Shown here piece after piece: positions 42,909 to 51,285 of a stretch of DNA of 64,000 nt. The notes under the pieces were generated by a model that was given only the letters and a program-made list of their open reading frames with translations, had not been told where the DNA came from and did no database searches. The stretch spans positions 62,001 to 126,000 of the forward strand of contig NZ_SCML01000005.1 of the NCBI RefSeq assembly GCF_005503365.1, written 5' to 3'. The position numbers and the translations under genes are program-made. The DNA comes from Hydrogenophaga sp. 2FB (lineage in GTDB: Bacteria; Pseudomonadota; Gammaproteobacteria; Burkholderiales; Burkholderiaceae_C). The number at the start of each line of letters is the position of its first letter. Position 1 is the stretch's first letter.

Positions 42909-43880
42909 ATGACCGCTTCACGCCCCTCCCTGCTCCGCCGCGCGCTGCTGGCGGCCGGCCTGGTCTGCACCGTCGGCCTGGCCCAGGCGCAGTCCACCGT
43001 CCGCATCCTCGTGGGCTTCCCGCCGGGCGGCGGCACCGATGCGATCGCGCGCATCCTGGGCGAACGCCTCAAGGACGAGCTGGGCCATGCGGTGGTGGTG
43101 GACAACAAGCCCGGCGCGGGCGGCCAGCTCGCCGCGCAAGCGCTCAAGGCCGCGCCCGCGGATGGCAACACCCTGTTCCTCAGCCACGACCACAGCATCA
43201 CCATCCTGCCGATGGTGACCAAAAACCCCGGCTACGACTCGGCGAAAGACTTTGTGCCGGTGGCCGGCTTCGCCACCTTCGTCAATGCGTTCGCCGTGTC
43301 CAACGGCACGCCCGCGCAATCCTTCAAGGCCTATATCGACGGCGTGAAGGCGGCCGGTGGCAAGAGCTCGGTGGGCATTCCCGCGCCGGCTTCGGTGCCG
43401 CAGTTTCTGGTCGAGGTGATCGCCAAGCAGAACAAGCTGGACCTGGTGGCCGCGCCATACCGCGGCAGCGCGCCCATGATGGGCGACATGCTGGGCAACC
43501 AGATTCCGGCCGGTGTGGCCTCGATCCCCGATTTCATCGAGAACCACAAGGCGGGCAAGCTGCGCGTGGTGGCGGTGATGGGTTCGCAGCGCCAGGCCGC
43601 CATGCCCGAGGTGCCGACCTTCTCCGAACTCGGCCTCAAGGGGTTTGAGGACGTGCCGTACTACGGCCTGTTCGCGCCGGCCGGCACGCCCAAGGCCGCG
43701 ATCGATCGCATCGCCGCCGCGGTGCAGAAAGCGATCGCGCAACCCGACGTGCGCGAAAAGCTCACCGCCATGGGTCTGACCGTGGGCTTCATGACCGGCG
43801 AACAACTCGGCGCGCGCGAGCAGGCGTATGGCAAGGTCTGGGCGAAGATCATCAAGGACAGCGGCTTCCAGCCGCAGTGA
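42909..43880 (+). CDS. Tripartite tricarboxylate transporter receptor, Bug/TctC family
   Basis: A 323-residue receptor. The signal peptide RRALLAAGLVCTVGLAQAQ is followed by STVRILVGFPPGGGTDAIAR, and APADGNTLFLSHD and APYRGSAPMMGDMLG are present. GGAG lies 7 nt before the ATG. It sits downstream of pcaC, so an aromatic or ring-fission acid is a possible ligand. The FVPVAGFATFVNAF stretch is typical of a subgroup with small uncharged ligands, but this is weak evidence. Confidence 0.92.
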   Translation: MTASRPSLLRRALLAAGLVCTVGLAQAQSTVRILVGFPPGGGTDAIARILGERLKDELGHAVVVDNKPGAGGQLAAQALKAAPADGNTLFLSHDHSITILPMVTKNPGYDSAKDFVPVAGFATFVNAFAVSNGTPAQSFKAYIDGVKAAGGKSSVGIPAPASVPQFLVEVIAKQNKLDLVAAPYRGSAPMMGDMLGNQIPAGVASIPDFIENHKAGKLRVVAVMGSQRQAAMPEVPTFSELGLKGFEDVPYYGLFAPAGTPKAAIDRIAAAVQKAIAQPDVREKLTAMGLTVGFMTGEQLGAREQAYGKVWAKIIKDSGFQPQ

Positions 43881-43955
43881 GCTGTTGACCCCTACGCTCC
43901 ACCGCTGTGCGCGTCATCTCCGGGGCGAGATGAATTTTCCAGAGCACGCAGGGAA

Positions 43956-43998
43956 CCGGCTTCGCCGGGCCGTTGCGTGCGCCCCCCCTCAAGGGGGG
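43956..43998. repeat. GC-rich double-hairpin repeat (CCGGC-TTC-GCCGG and CCCCCC-TCAA-GGGGGG)
   Basis: Two perfect small hairpins 14 nt apart: CCGGC-TTC-GCCGG at 43956-43968 and CCCCCC-TCAA-GGGGGG at 43983-43998, followed by GCGCGCAGCGCGGCGGGGGG. I recognise this composite as a frequent intergenic repeat in Comamonadaceae (recollection, not checked). It overlaps the only upstream start codon (TTG 43973) of the kinase frame. Confidence 0.6.
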
Positions 43999-45787
43999 AC
44001 GCGCGCAGCGCGGCGGGGGGTGGCCCATAGCCTCTGAGCGCGTCCGCGCCGAACTTGTCCAGTCGCAGTACGCCCGCATGCCGGTCTCGGCGCTGGGCGG
44101 TGCTCTGGGTGCGTGTGGGTTTCTGGTGGTGGCCCATGCGTTGATTCCCACCGGGCAATGGATGCTGTGGGGCGCGCTGATGGTGGGCCAGGCGCTGGCG
44201 CGTCTGGGCCTGTGGCTCGCTTACCGGCGCACGCACCGCAGCGCCTCGCACGAGGTCGGTGATTGGGCCTGGTACGCCGCGCTCGGTTCCGCCGCGGGCG
44301 GCGTGATCTGGGGCACCGGGGCCTGGCTGGTGATCCCGCCGAACGATGTCGAATACCAGCTGGTGTTCGTGCTGCTCACGTCCACCCTGGGTTCGATCTC
44401 CATTGTCGCGTCGGCCTCGCTGCTGCGCGCGTTCTACGCGTTCACCCTGCCGGCGTGCATTCCCGTGGGCATCTGGATGGTGCTGCACGAGGCGCCGATG
44501 ATGCGCGGCCTGGGTTGGGTGGGGCTGGCCTCGCTGCCGCTCCTGAGCGCCTACGCCCACCAGTTGCACCGCTCCATGGCGCGGTCGCTGCGCCTGCATG
44601 TCGAGAACACCGATCTGCTGCGCGAGGTGATGGTGCGCAAGGAGCAGGCCGAAGCGGAGAACCGCAAGAAGTCCCTGTTCCTCGCCGCCGCCAGCCACGA
44701 CCTGCGCCAGCCGCTGCACGCGATGGCGTTGCAGGCCCACGTGCTCGAAGGCACGCCGCTCTCGACCGAGCAGAAGCCGATGGTGGGCAGCCTGCGCGCC
44801 TCCATCGATGCCTTGGCGGGCTTGTTCAACGCCTTGCTGGACATGTCGCGCCTGGACGCCGGTCTGGTCGAGGTGCGCGAGGCGCCGCTGTCGCTGCGGG
44901 CGCTGTTCCTGCAGATCGAGCGCGAACACCGGGCGTCGGCCGAGGCCAAGAAACTCAAGCTGCGTCTGAACACGGGCGACTGGGCGGTTCATTCCGACCA
45001 CCAGCTGTTGGTGCTGCTGCTGGGCAACCTGGTGTCCAACGCGATCCGCTACACCGACCATGGTGGTGTGCTGGTGTCGGCACGGCGGCGCGGCGAGCGC
45101 GTGTTGATCGAGGTGTGGGACACCGGCCAGGGCATGTCACCCGCGCACCAGCGCGAGGTGTTCAAACCGTTCTACCAGGTGGGTGAGGTCCAGCCCCACC
45201 GCTCGCACGGCCTCGGTTTGGGGCTGGCCATCGTGCACCGCCTGGCCCACCGGCTGGGGCTGCAGGTGGCGCTGCGCTCCGAACCGGGCCGGGGCAGCCA
45301 CTTTTCGGTGTCGCTGCCCACCACCACCGTGCAGCCGCCCAAACCGGGGCTTGGTGTGAACGCCAGGCCGCTGGAGCCCGCCCGCTTCAACGGCGCGCAC
45401 GTGATGGTGGTCGATGGCGAGGCCGACATCCGCGCCGTCATGGAAACGCTGCTCACCGACTGGGGTTGCAGCGTGAGCACGGCCGCCACGCCGGAGCAGG
45501 CGCTGTCCAAGGCGGCGGAGATGGCGCGTGCGCCGCAATTGCTGATCAGCAACCACAGGCTCTCACCGCAGGTCACGGGCCTGCAACTGATCGAGCGCTT
45601 GCGCGACGAGTTCAACGCCGACCTGCCCGCGCTGGTGGTGACGGGTGACACCAGCGCCGATGTCGTGCGCGCCGTGCAGCAGGCCGAATGCGATCTGCTC
45701 TACAAGCCGGTGGACCCAGGGGCGCTGCGGCGCAGTATCCACGGCTTGTTGGACCAGCACCGGTTGACGTGCAGGTTGCCAGAATAG
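43973..45787 (+). CDS. Membrane hybrid histidine kinase with degenerate C-terminal receiver
   Basis: A 604-residue protein (numbered from TTG 43973). About six transmembrane segments (about 38-205) precede a short coiled coil, an H-box ASHDLRQPLHAM (H242), an ATPase domain with GNLVSNAIRYTDHGG, WDTGQGM and HGLGLGLAIVHRLA, and a receiver domain (about 476-600). In the receiver D481 and K578 are kept, but the phospho-acceptor position reads LLISNHRLS (N527 instead of Asp). The receiver should not be phosphorylated normally. The true start is uncertain: family-like sequence begins around ERVRAELVQSQYARM. That leaves TTG 43973 within a repeat or ATG 44078, which would trim the N-terminus. Confidence 0.85.
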   Translation: MRAPPLKGGRAQRGGGWPIASERVRAELVQSQYARMPVSALGGALGACGFLVVAHALIPTGQWMLWGALMVGQALARLGLWLAYRRTHRSASHEVGDWAWYAALGSAAGGVIWGTGAWLVIPPNDVEYQLVFVLLTSTLGSISIVASASLLRAFYAFTLPACIPVGIWMVLHEAPMMRGLGWVGLASLPLLSAYAHQLHRSMARSLRLHVENTDLLREVMVRKEQAEAENRKKSLFLAAASHDLRQPLHAMALQAHVLEGTPLSTEQKPMVGSLRASIDALAGLFNALLDMSRLDAGLVEVREAPLSLRALFLQIEREHRASAEAKKLKLRLNTGDWAVHSDHQLLVLLLGNLVSNAIRYTDHGGVLVSARRRGERVLIEVWDTGQGMSPAHQREVFKPFYQVGEVQPHRSHGLGLGLAIVHRLAHRLGLQVALRSEPGRGSHFSVSLPTTTVQPPKPGLGVNARPLEPARFNGAHVMVVDGEADIRAVMETLLTDWGCSVSTAATPEQALSKAAEMARAPQLLISNHRLSPQVTGLQLIERLRDEFNADLPALVVTGDTSADVVRAVQQAECDLLYKPVDPGALRRSIHGLLDQHRLTCRLPE

Positions 45788-46110
45788 TTGCACCGGCACT
45801 CGCGCACCACACGGTCGTGAGCGAGTCCGTTTCGAGAACCGTTTGTCCACCCCGCCCGGCAGCAGGTGGTTGTCGAGCAAGAAGTCGAGTTGTAGCCAGG
45901 CAACTCTTCCATTTGGCGGTTTTCCAACCAACGGGGCCGACGGTATAGCTCCGCTGTCGCATTCGCTGTCAGCCCAAGAAAAAGTTGTGCTGGACTGCAC
46001 AAAAACTCGATTTCGCGTTTTTGCGAGCTTCGCCAGAATCCAGTCCCATCCAAGCAGTCCGCCTTCAGCGGCATGCGAGGACCAAGCAATACCTGGACAG
46101 CAAAAACACC
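45788..46110. other. Intergenic region at the border of a lower-GC block
   Basis: 323 nt between the kinase and the 2-hydroxyacid oxidase. No homology to a known gene is seen in either strand. Base composition drops and AT runs such as CACAAAAACTCGATTTCGCGTTTTTGCG appear from about 45980. The oxidase frame is open back to TTG 45985, but those residues are not family-like. It probably contains the promoter of the oxidase operon and one boundary of the lower-GC block. Confidence 0.4.
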
Positions 46111-47394
46111 GTGGCTACAACGCTCTTATCGACAGCCGAAACATCGGGCAACGACGGCAAACCGAACACCCCGGAGGTGCAGCCGCTGGACGCGGCGCTG
46201 CGGTTCAAGCCTTCGCTGCGACGCCTGCTGAGTCTCAACGACTTCGACGCGGCCGCCCGACGGCACCTGCCCCATCCGCTGTATGCGTACGTGTCGGGCG
46301 GCGTTGAAGACAATCTTTCGCGGGAAGAAAACCTCAACGCCTTTCAAACACTCGAATTCGCGCCCCGAGTACTGCGTGACGTGTCTCGTCGAACGATGGC
46401 GACGAATCTGCTGGGCACGTGCTACCAGGCACCTTTTGGCATTGGTCCCATGGGCATCTCGGCGCTCGTCGCCTACGACGGCGACAACGTCATGGCTCGC
46501 GCCGCCACAGCAGCAGGCGTTCCAATGGTGCTCAGTGGCGCTTCGCTCACCCCGCTCGAAGAAGTTGCCGCGTCGTCAGAGGGTCAGGCGTGGTTCCAGG
46601 CCTACCTGCCCGGCGACGAGGCTCAAATCCGATCCATGTCGGCGCGGGTTCACAACGCGGGCTTGGGAACGCTCGTGTTGACCGTGGACACTGCTGCAAG
46701 GGCCAACAGAGAAAACAACATCCGTGCCGGGTTTTCGACGCCGTTGCGGCCCAGTCTGAGACTGGCCTGGGAGGGCTTGACGCACCCCTCCTGGCTGACT
46801 GGGACGCTTGGAAAAACGTTGCTGCAGCGCGGAATGCCGCATTTCGAGAATGCTGGAAGTGGCCGTGGCGTGCCGATCATCTCGAACGAGGCCGTTCGCC
46901 AGTTCAATCGCGACTCGCTGGACTGGAACCACGTGGCCGTGATGCGCGAATGCTGGAGAGGGCGCTTGGTACTCAAGGGGGTGCTGCACCCCGAGGACGC
47001 GGCAACGGCGGCAAAGCTGGGCGTGGATGCCATCGTCGTATCCAACCATGGCGGGCGTCAGTTGGACGGGGCCGTCGCTCCACTCAAAGTGCTTTCGTCG
47101 ATTCGCGCGGCGACGGGGTCGCTGCCACTCATCTACGACGGCGGCATTCGCCGTGGCAGCGACGTGCTGAAAGCGTTGGCGCTCGGCGCCGATTTTGTGC
47201 TGGTGGCGCGACCCTTCCTCTATGCCGCCGCCGTTGCCGGGCACGCGGGCGTCACCCATGCGATCTCACTGCTCAAGGAAGAGGTGAAGCGCAACATGGC
47301 ATCGCTGGGCCTCACGTCACCTGGAGACGCCGGACCCCACATCCTCCACAACGCCGACTTCCGACCGCCAAGTCCACTTCATCGTTCCTGCTGA
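46111..47394 (+). CDS. FMN-dependent alpha-hydroxyacid oxidase/dehydrogenase (LldD-like)
   Basis: A 427-residue TIM-barrel flavoenzyme of the lactate/glycolate oxidase family. YVSGGVEDNLSREENLNAFQ at the N-terminus and APFGIGPMGISALV are typical. The active-site motif VVSNHGGRQLD (H313) and FMN-phosphate region YDGGIRRGSDVLKALALGA are also present. It oxidises an L-2-hydroxy acid to the 2-oxo acid. GTG 46111 is the chosen start; no strong ribosome site is visible, and the open frame reaches TTG 45985. GC content and codon use are lower than in neighbours, suggesting transfer. It is first in an operon with a Bug receptor and a signal-less SBP. Confidence 0.88.
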   Translation: MATTLLSTAETSGNDGKPNTPEVQPLDAALRFKPSLRRLLSLNDFDAAARRHLPHPLYAYVSGGVEDNLSREENLNAFQTLEFAPRVLRDVSRRTMATNLLGTCYQAPFGIGPMGISALVAYDGDNVMARAATAAGVPMVLSGASLTPLEEVAASSEGQAWFQAYLPGDEAQIRSMSARVHNAGLGTLVLTVDTAARANRENNIRAGFSTPLRPSLRLAWEGLTHPSWLTGTLGKTLLQRGMPHFENAGSGRGVPIISNEAVRQFNRDSLDWNHVAVMRECWRGRLVLKGVLHPEDAATAAKLGVDAIVVSNHGGRQLDGAVAPLKVLSSIRAATGSLPLIYDGGIRRGSDVLKALALGADFVLVARPFLYAAAVAGHAGVTHAISLLKEEVKRNMASLGLTSPGDAGPHILHNADFRPPSPLHRSC

Positions 47395-47429
47395 CTCAGC
47401 TTGCCAATTCACCCATCAAGGAGACACTC

Positions 47430-48416
47430 ATGCACACAAAACGCCAAGCCATTCAAATGATCGTCGGTGGGGCCGCCGGGCTACTGAGCCCCTTCCACGT
47501 CGCGTCGGCCTCGAAATATCCGTCAAAGCCGGTGCGCATCATTGCGCCCTATGCGTCCGGGGGAACGACGGACTTCATTACCCGTCTCTTCGCGCAGAGT
47601 CTTCAGGATGAGCTGGGGCAAAGCTTCGTTGTGGAGAACCGTCCTGGTGCCGGTGGCAACATCGGTGCGAACCTGGTGGTGAAGTCGCCTGCTGACGGGT
47701 ACACGTTGCTGGCAGGCTCGCTGTCCACATTCGCATTGAACGCTGCCGTGTACGACAACCTTGGACACGACCCACTGAGCGACCTGGTGCCAGTGGCTGT
47801 CACCACACTGGTGCCTGGAGCAATCGTGGTCTCATCGTCGCTCGGTGTTCGCGACCTCAATGGTCTCGTCAAACTGCTAAAGTCCCAACCCGGAAAGCTC
47901 AACTACGGCTCGGCCGGTAACGGTACATCCAGCCATATCGCATTGAGCATGTTTCTGGAGCAAACCGGCACACATGCAATGCATGTTCCGTACCGAGGTG
48001 TCTCGCAAGCCGTCGTCGACCTGCTGGGCGGCAACATCTCAATCCTGTTTACGTCACCCACCACGGTGCTTGAATACCTGAAGGATGGCCGCGTTGTCGC
48101 ATTGGCGGCCGTCGCACCGAAGCGACTGAAGGCCATCCCGCAGGTCCCCACTGTTGCAGAAGCGGGGTTTCCCAAATTCGACGCGTATTCCTGGAACTGC
48201 CTCTTTGCGCCCAAAGGCACGCCACGGGCCATTACTGACGTGTTGTTCGGGGCAATCGACCGCAGCCTGAAGAAGCCTCAGGTGCTGGCGAAGCTTGAGG
48301 AGCAGGGAATGCTGCCCGTTCAAGGGCAGACCCCCGAATCGACGGTCCGCTACACGCGAGCCGAGTTCGAGCGCTGGGTTCCCTATGTTCGCAAGATGAA
48401 CATCAAGGCCGACTAG
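47430..48416 (+). CDS. Tripartite tricarboxylate transporter receptor, Bug/TctC family
   Basis: A 328-residue receptor. The N-terminus MHTKRQAIQMIVGGAAGLLS is a signal, then YPSKPVRIIAPYASGGTTDF. SPADGYTLLAG and HVPYRGVSQAVVDLLGG confirm the family. AAGGAG is 7 nt before the ATG. Its codon use is less GC-biased than the other Bug genes here, in keeping with the surrounding block. Downstream of a 2-hydroxyacid oxidase, its ligand is probably a hydroxy acid (inference). Confidence 0.92.
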   Translation: MHTKRQAIQMIVGGAAGLLSPFHVASASKYPSKPVRIIAPYASGGTTDFITRLFAQSLQDELGQSFVVENRPGAGGNIGANLVVKSPADGYTLLAGSLSTFALNAAVYDNLGHDPLSDLVPVAVTTLVPGAIVVSSSLGVRDLNGLVKLLKSQPGKLNYGSAGNGTSSHIALSMFLEQTGTHAMHVPYRGVSQAVVDLLGGNISILFTSPTTVLEYLKDGRVVALAAVAPKRLKAIPQVPTVAEAGFPKFDAYSWNCLFAPKGTPRAITDVLFGAIDRSLKKPQVLAKLEEQGMLPVQGQTPESTVRYTRAEFERWVPYVRKMNIKAD

Positions 48417-48552
48417 GCGCGAAGTCGACGGGGGCGTCTGAGGCCCTCTCATCTCTCTTTCATCCCCCATCCAGTCCACCCATCAAGGGCTCCCGCGTAT
48501 CGCGGGTGGCTCGGGCCGCTGCATTCGTCAACACCTTCAAGGAGCCGCCTCC

Positions 48553-49308
48553 ATGTCTGAATCGCAAGTCCAATGGCAACACATCCTGCCGGAGATCGGT
48601 GCCGAGGAGATCGAGCGCCTGGCGCCTTCCAGAACACTGCGCATCGGGGTTTATTCGGGCTCCCCGACCTCCTTCGTGAGTGGTCCGCAAGGCGAAAAGG
48701 CCGGTATTGCCTGGGAGCTGGGGCACCGGTTGGGGAGGTGGCTCGATGTTCCGGTGATGGAGGTTCAATTCACCCGAGTGGCCGAGATCGTCGAGGCGCT
48801 GACACGCAGCGAAGTTGATTTCACTTTCACCAACGCCACGGCGCGGCGCGCGTCCATCGTTGCCTTCACGGAGCCGTTGCTGAGCCTCGAACTTGGCTAC
48901 CTTGTGCGGTCTAGCGGCGATGTCATTTCCTCGGATCGCATAGACCAACCGGGCGTGTGCGTCGGGGTCAGCGAGGGCAGTTCGTCTCAGATCGCACTTG
49001 GGAAGGCGTTCAAGCATGCGCGAGTGATTCCTGTGGAGTCGTTGGGAATGGCGGCGCGAATGCTGAAGGATGGTCGCCTGCACGCGTTTGCGACCAACAA
49101 AGGCATCTTGAACGAGCTTGCTGACACGGTAGGCGGGTCACGCGTTCTTGACGACCGCTGGGGGCTGGAACACATGGCCATTGCGGTCCCCAAAGGCCGA
49201 GAAGCGGGGCTTCCTTTGCTGAATCTGTATGCACAAGCTGTCCGATGCAACGGCGTGCTTTCCGGTGCGATACGCCGGTCCGGGCTGCGCGGCGTCTTCG
49301 GCACTTGA
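48553..49308 (+). CDS. Family-3 solute-binding-like protein without signal peptide
   Basis: A 251-residue SBP_bac_3-type protein. TLRIGVYSGSPTSFVSGPQG, AGIAWELGHRLGRWLDV, VEALTRSEVDFTFTNAT and FTEPLLSLELGYLV fit the fold. The first 27 residues are hydrophilic, and the in-frame upstream codons encode no hydrophobic stretch, so it lacks an export signal. AAGGAG is 8 nt before the ATG. It mirrors the 35228-35992 gene: same fold, length, missing signal and place directly after a Bug gene. Function unknown; a cytoplasmic ligand-binding or sensing role is inferred. Confidence 0.85.
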   Translation: MSESQVQWQHILPEIGAEEIERLAPSRTLRIGVYSGSPTSFVSGPQGEKAGIAWELGHRLGRWLDVPVMEVQFTRVAEIVEALTRSEVDFTFTNATARRASIVAFTEPLLSLELGYLVRSSGDVISSDRIDQPGVCVGVSEGSSSQIALGKAFKHARVIPVESLGMAARMLKDGRLHAFATNKGILNELADTVGGSRVLDDRWGLEHMAIAVPKGREAGLPLLNLYAQAVRCNGVLSGAIRRSGLRGVFGT

Positions 49309-49316
49309 GGATCTTT

Positions 49317-50216
49317 CTACCGAACGGTTTGACCCGAGACGGACAGCGCGTCGAGTAGCCACGCTCGGAACAAACGAAGAGCGCGGGAGGCCGGCCGCGA
49401 AAGCGGACTCACAAGGTGGTAGCCGCCCGGCAGGGTCAGTGAATGGTCAATGGGGGCCACAAGGACTCCCGAAGCAAGGTAGTGCTCCACCAGGACCTTG
49501 ACGCCCAGCGCTACCCCCGCCCCCTGGATCGCAGCCTCGAAAGCCAATGCGGAGCTTTCGAACTTGTGTCCTCGACTTCCGTCCAGGTGACCTAAGCCCG
49601 CACTGCGAAGCCAATCGTTCCAGCCGCTAGGCCGAGACATCGAGTGAAGCAATTTGAGGCGCGACAGATCGACGACACCTCCCGGTTGCCGATCCAGCAA
49701 CGCGGGACTGAGGACCGGGACAAGTTCTATGGGGGTCAAGAAATCCGTCTGGATACCACCGGCCTCGATGGTGCCGGAGTAGATGGCTGCATCGATTCCC
49801 TGCTGCTCGAAGTTCACCTGTGCTGACGACGCGGAGAGTCTGACGTCGATGTCGGGGTGCAACTCCTGGAACTCCGATAGCCGGCGAATCAGCCAGCATT
49901 GAGCAAAAGTGCTGTACGCCTGAATCGACAAGACTTCCTGACTGCGGCGCCGACTTACCTCCTGGGTCGCTCTTGACATGTCGTCGAGAGCCTTGCTGAT
50001 CGCGGGATACAACCTGGCGCCGGCTGCCGTGAGCTCAATGGACTGAGCCTGCCTGTTGAACAACGTCTGACCCAGGTATTCCTCCAGCACGCGAACCTGG
50101 CGGCTGATCGCTGCCTGCGTCACGTTGAGTTCCTCTCCCGCTACCGTGAAGCTCAGCAACCGGGCTGCTGCTTCGAATGAGCGCAGCGGGTTCAGAGGTG
50201 CGAGAACGCGCTTCAT
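49317..50216 (-). CDS. LysR family transcriptional regulator (GcvA-like subgroup)
   Basis: A 299-residue regulator beginning MKRVLAPLNPLRSFEAAARL, with HTH GEELNVTQAAISRQVRVLEE and YLGQTLFNR, the GcvA/AmpR-like form. The ligand domain carries SIQAYSTFAQCWLIRRLSEF and EQQGIDAAIYSG. It converges on the signal-less SBP gene (8-nt gap) and probably regulates the oxidase-Bug-SBP operon. It shares the lower-GC character of the block. Confidence 0.92.
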   Translation of the reverse strand: MKRVLAPLNPLRSFEAAARLLSFTVAGEELNVTQAAISRQVRVLEEYLGQTLFNRQAQSIELTAAGARLYPAISKALDDMSRATQEVSRRRSQEVLSIQAYSTFAQCWLIRRLSEFQELHPDIDVRLSASSAQVNFEQQGIDAAIYSGTIEAGGIQTDFLTPIELVPVLSPALLDRQPGGVVDLSRLKLLHSMSRPSGWNDWLRSAGLGHLDGSRGHKFESSALAFEAAIQGAGVALGVKVLVEHYLASGVLVAPIDHSLTLPGGYHLVSPLSRPASRALRLFRAWLLDALSVSGQTVR

Positions 50217-50357
50217 GGAAGGCTCTCCACGCCACTCCGCGGATACGGTGATGATGTTTCCTTCGCGGATGCGGTGACACGGCAGGGTTCGCAGAAGTAG
50301 CCAGGATCTGCATGCATCTTGAGCGCAAGGGTCATGAATCCAGTGTACTGTGCCACC

Positions 50358-50387
50358 CGCGGAACAACGAGGTACCCGCGTTCCGCG
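50358..50387. repeat. Inverted repeat CGCGGAAC-N14-GTTCCGCG
   Basis: Perfect 8-bp arms with a 14-nt loop in the 253-nt gap between the LysR start (50216) and the response-regulator stop (50470), both minus strand. It could mark the end of the response-regulator transcript (no T-run) or be an operator for the LysR gene. Nothing else is seen in the gap. Confidence 0.4.
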
Positions 50388-50469
50388 AGGCCGCTTCCCT
50401 GCGTGGCTGATCAGACCGTGCAGCCGCCTGCGGTGTTCACGAAACCGGCGGCGACCCGACGCCTATCTC

Positions 50470-51120
50470 TTACATGAGAGGCGAAGAGGGCGGCGCCGCT
50501 TCGTGGATCAGGCCCAGCCGCCGCGCGGCCAGACTGGCCTGGGTGCGGTTGGCCACGCCGAGTTTTTCGAAGATCGCGCTCACGTGCGATTTCACCGTCT
50601 TCTCGGTGATCTGCAGGCGCAGCGCGATGGTCTTGTTCGGCAGGCCTTCGCACAAGGCGACGAGCACGTCGAACTGCCGGGTGCTGAGGGCACCGCGCCG
50701 CGGCAGGTCGGCCTCGGACACGTCGCGCTGTTCGGTGGGCGTGATCAGCACCCGCTGGCCATTGGCCAAGGCGTGCAGACCGGCAATGAGGTGTTCGGGG
50801 CGCGCCGCCTTGGAGGCGAAGGCGTGCGCACCGGCCGCCCAGGCGGACTCCTGGTCGTGCAACTGGTCGCTGGCGGAGATCACCATCACGCAACCGCCGG
50901 GCACCGCCTTCACGATGCTGCGGATCGCCAGGGCGCTGGGCACATCGGGCAGGCCCGGGTCCAGCAGGACCAGATCGGGCGGGCATTCGTGTTGTGCGAT
51001 GCGATGCCCTTCCGCGAAGCTGCTCGCCTTGAGCACGGTGTGCTGCGGTAGTGCCTGGGCCGCCAGTTGCGCCAGGCCTTCCAGCATCACAGGGTGGTCA
51101 TCGATCACGAGTAGTTTCAT
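50470..51120 (-). CDS. LuxR/NarL-type response regulator
   Basis: A 216-residue two-domain regulator. The receiver (1-120) begins MKLLVIDDHPVMLEGLAQLA and has acceptor D54 in LVLLDPGLPD. The C-terminal LuxR HTH (about 145-205) contains LSTRQFDVLVALCEGLPNKT and ITEKTVKSHVSAIFEKLGV. The frame is open upstream, but ATG 51120 fits the family start. No sensor kinase gene is adjacent. It is divergent from the tpsB gene (309 nt), so it is a prime candidate to control the two-partner secretion locus. Confidence 0.92.
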   Translation of the reverse strand: MKLLVIDDHPVMLEGLAQLAAQALPQHTVLKASSFAEGHRIAQHECPPDLVLLDPGLPDVPSALAIRSIVKAVPGGCVMVISASDQLHDQESAWAAGAHAFASKAARPEHLIAGLHALANGQRVLITPTEQRDVSEADLPRRGALSTRQFDVLVALCEGLPNKTIALRLQITEKTVKSHVSAIFEKLGVANRTQASLAARRLGLIHEAAPPSSPLM

Positions 51121-51285
51121 CGGCGAACAGTGCGAGCGCGTGCCAAGCGAGGAGATGCAAGGCTTGCGTGCTACAGAAATTGCAAACAAGCGTTCGATGA
51201 TATCCACATACCTCAGGGGGATGGGTACACCGCTGGGCCGTCGACAAAGACCGGCCATCGGTAGGTCGCGCCTTCGTGCCGCCCC

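Noticed and set aside
45788-46110. Possible transposase or toxin remnant between the kinase and the 2-hydroxyacid oxidase
   Set aside because: Translations of all frames show no recognisable family; only AT-rich inverted stretches remain.
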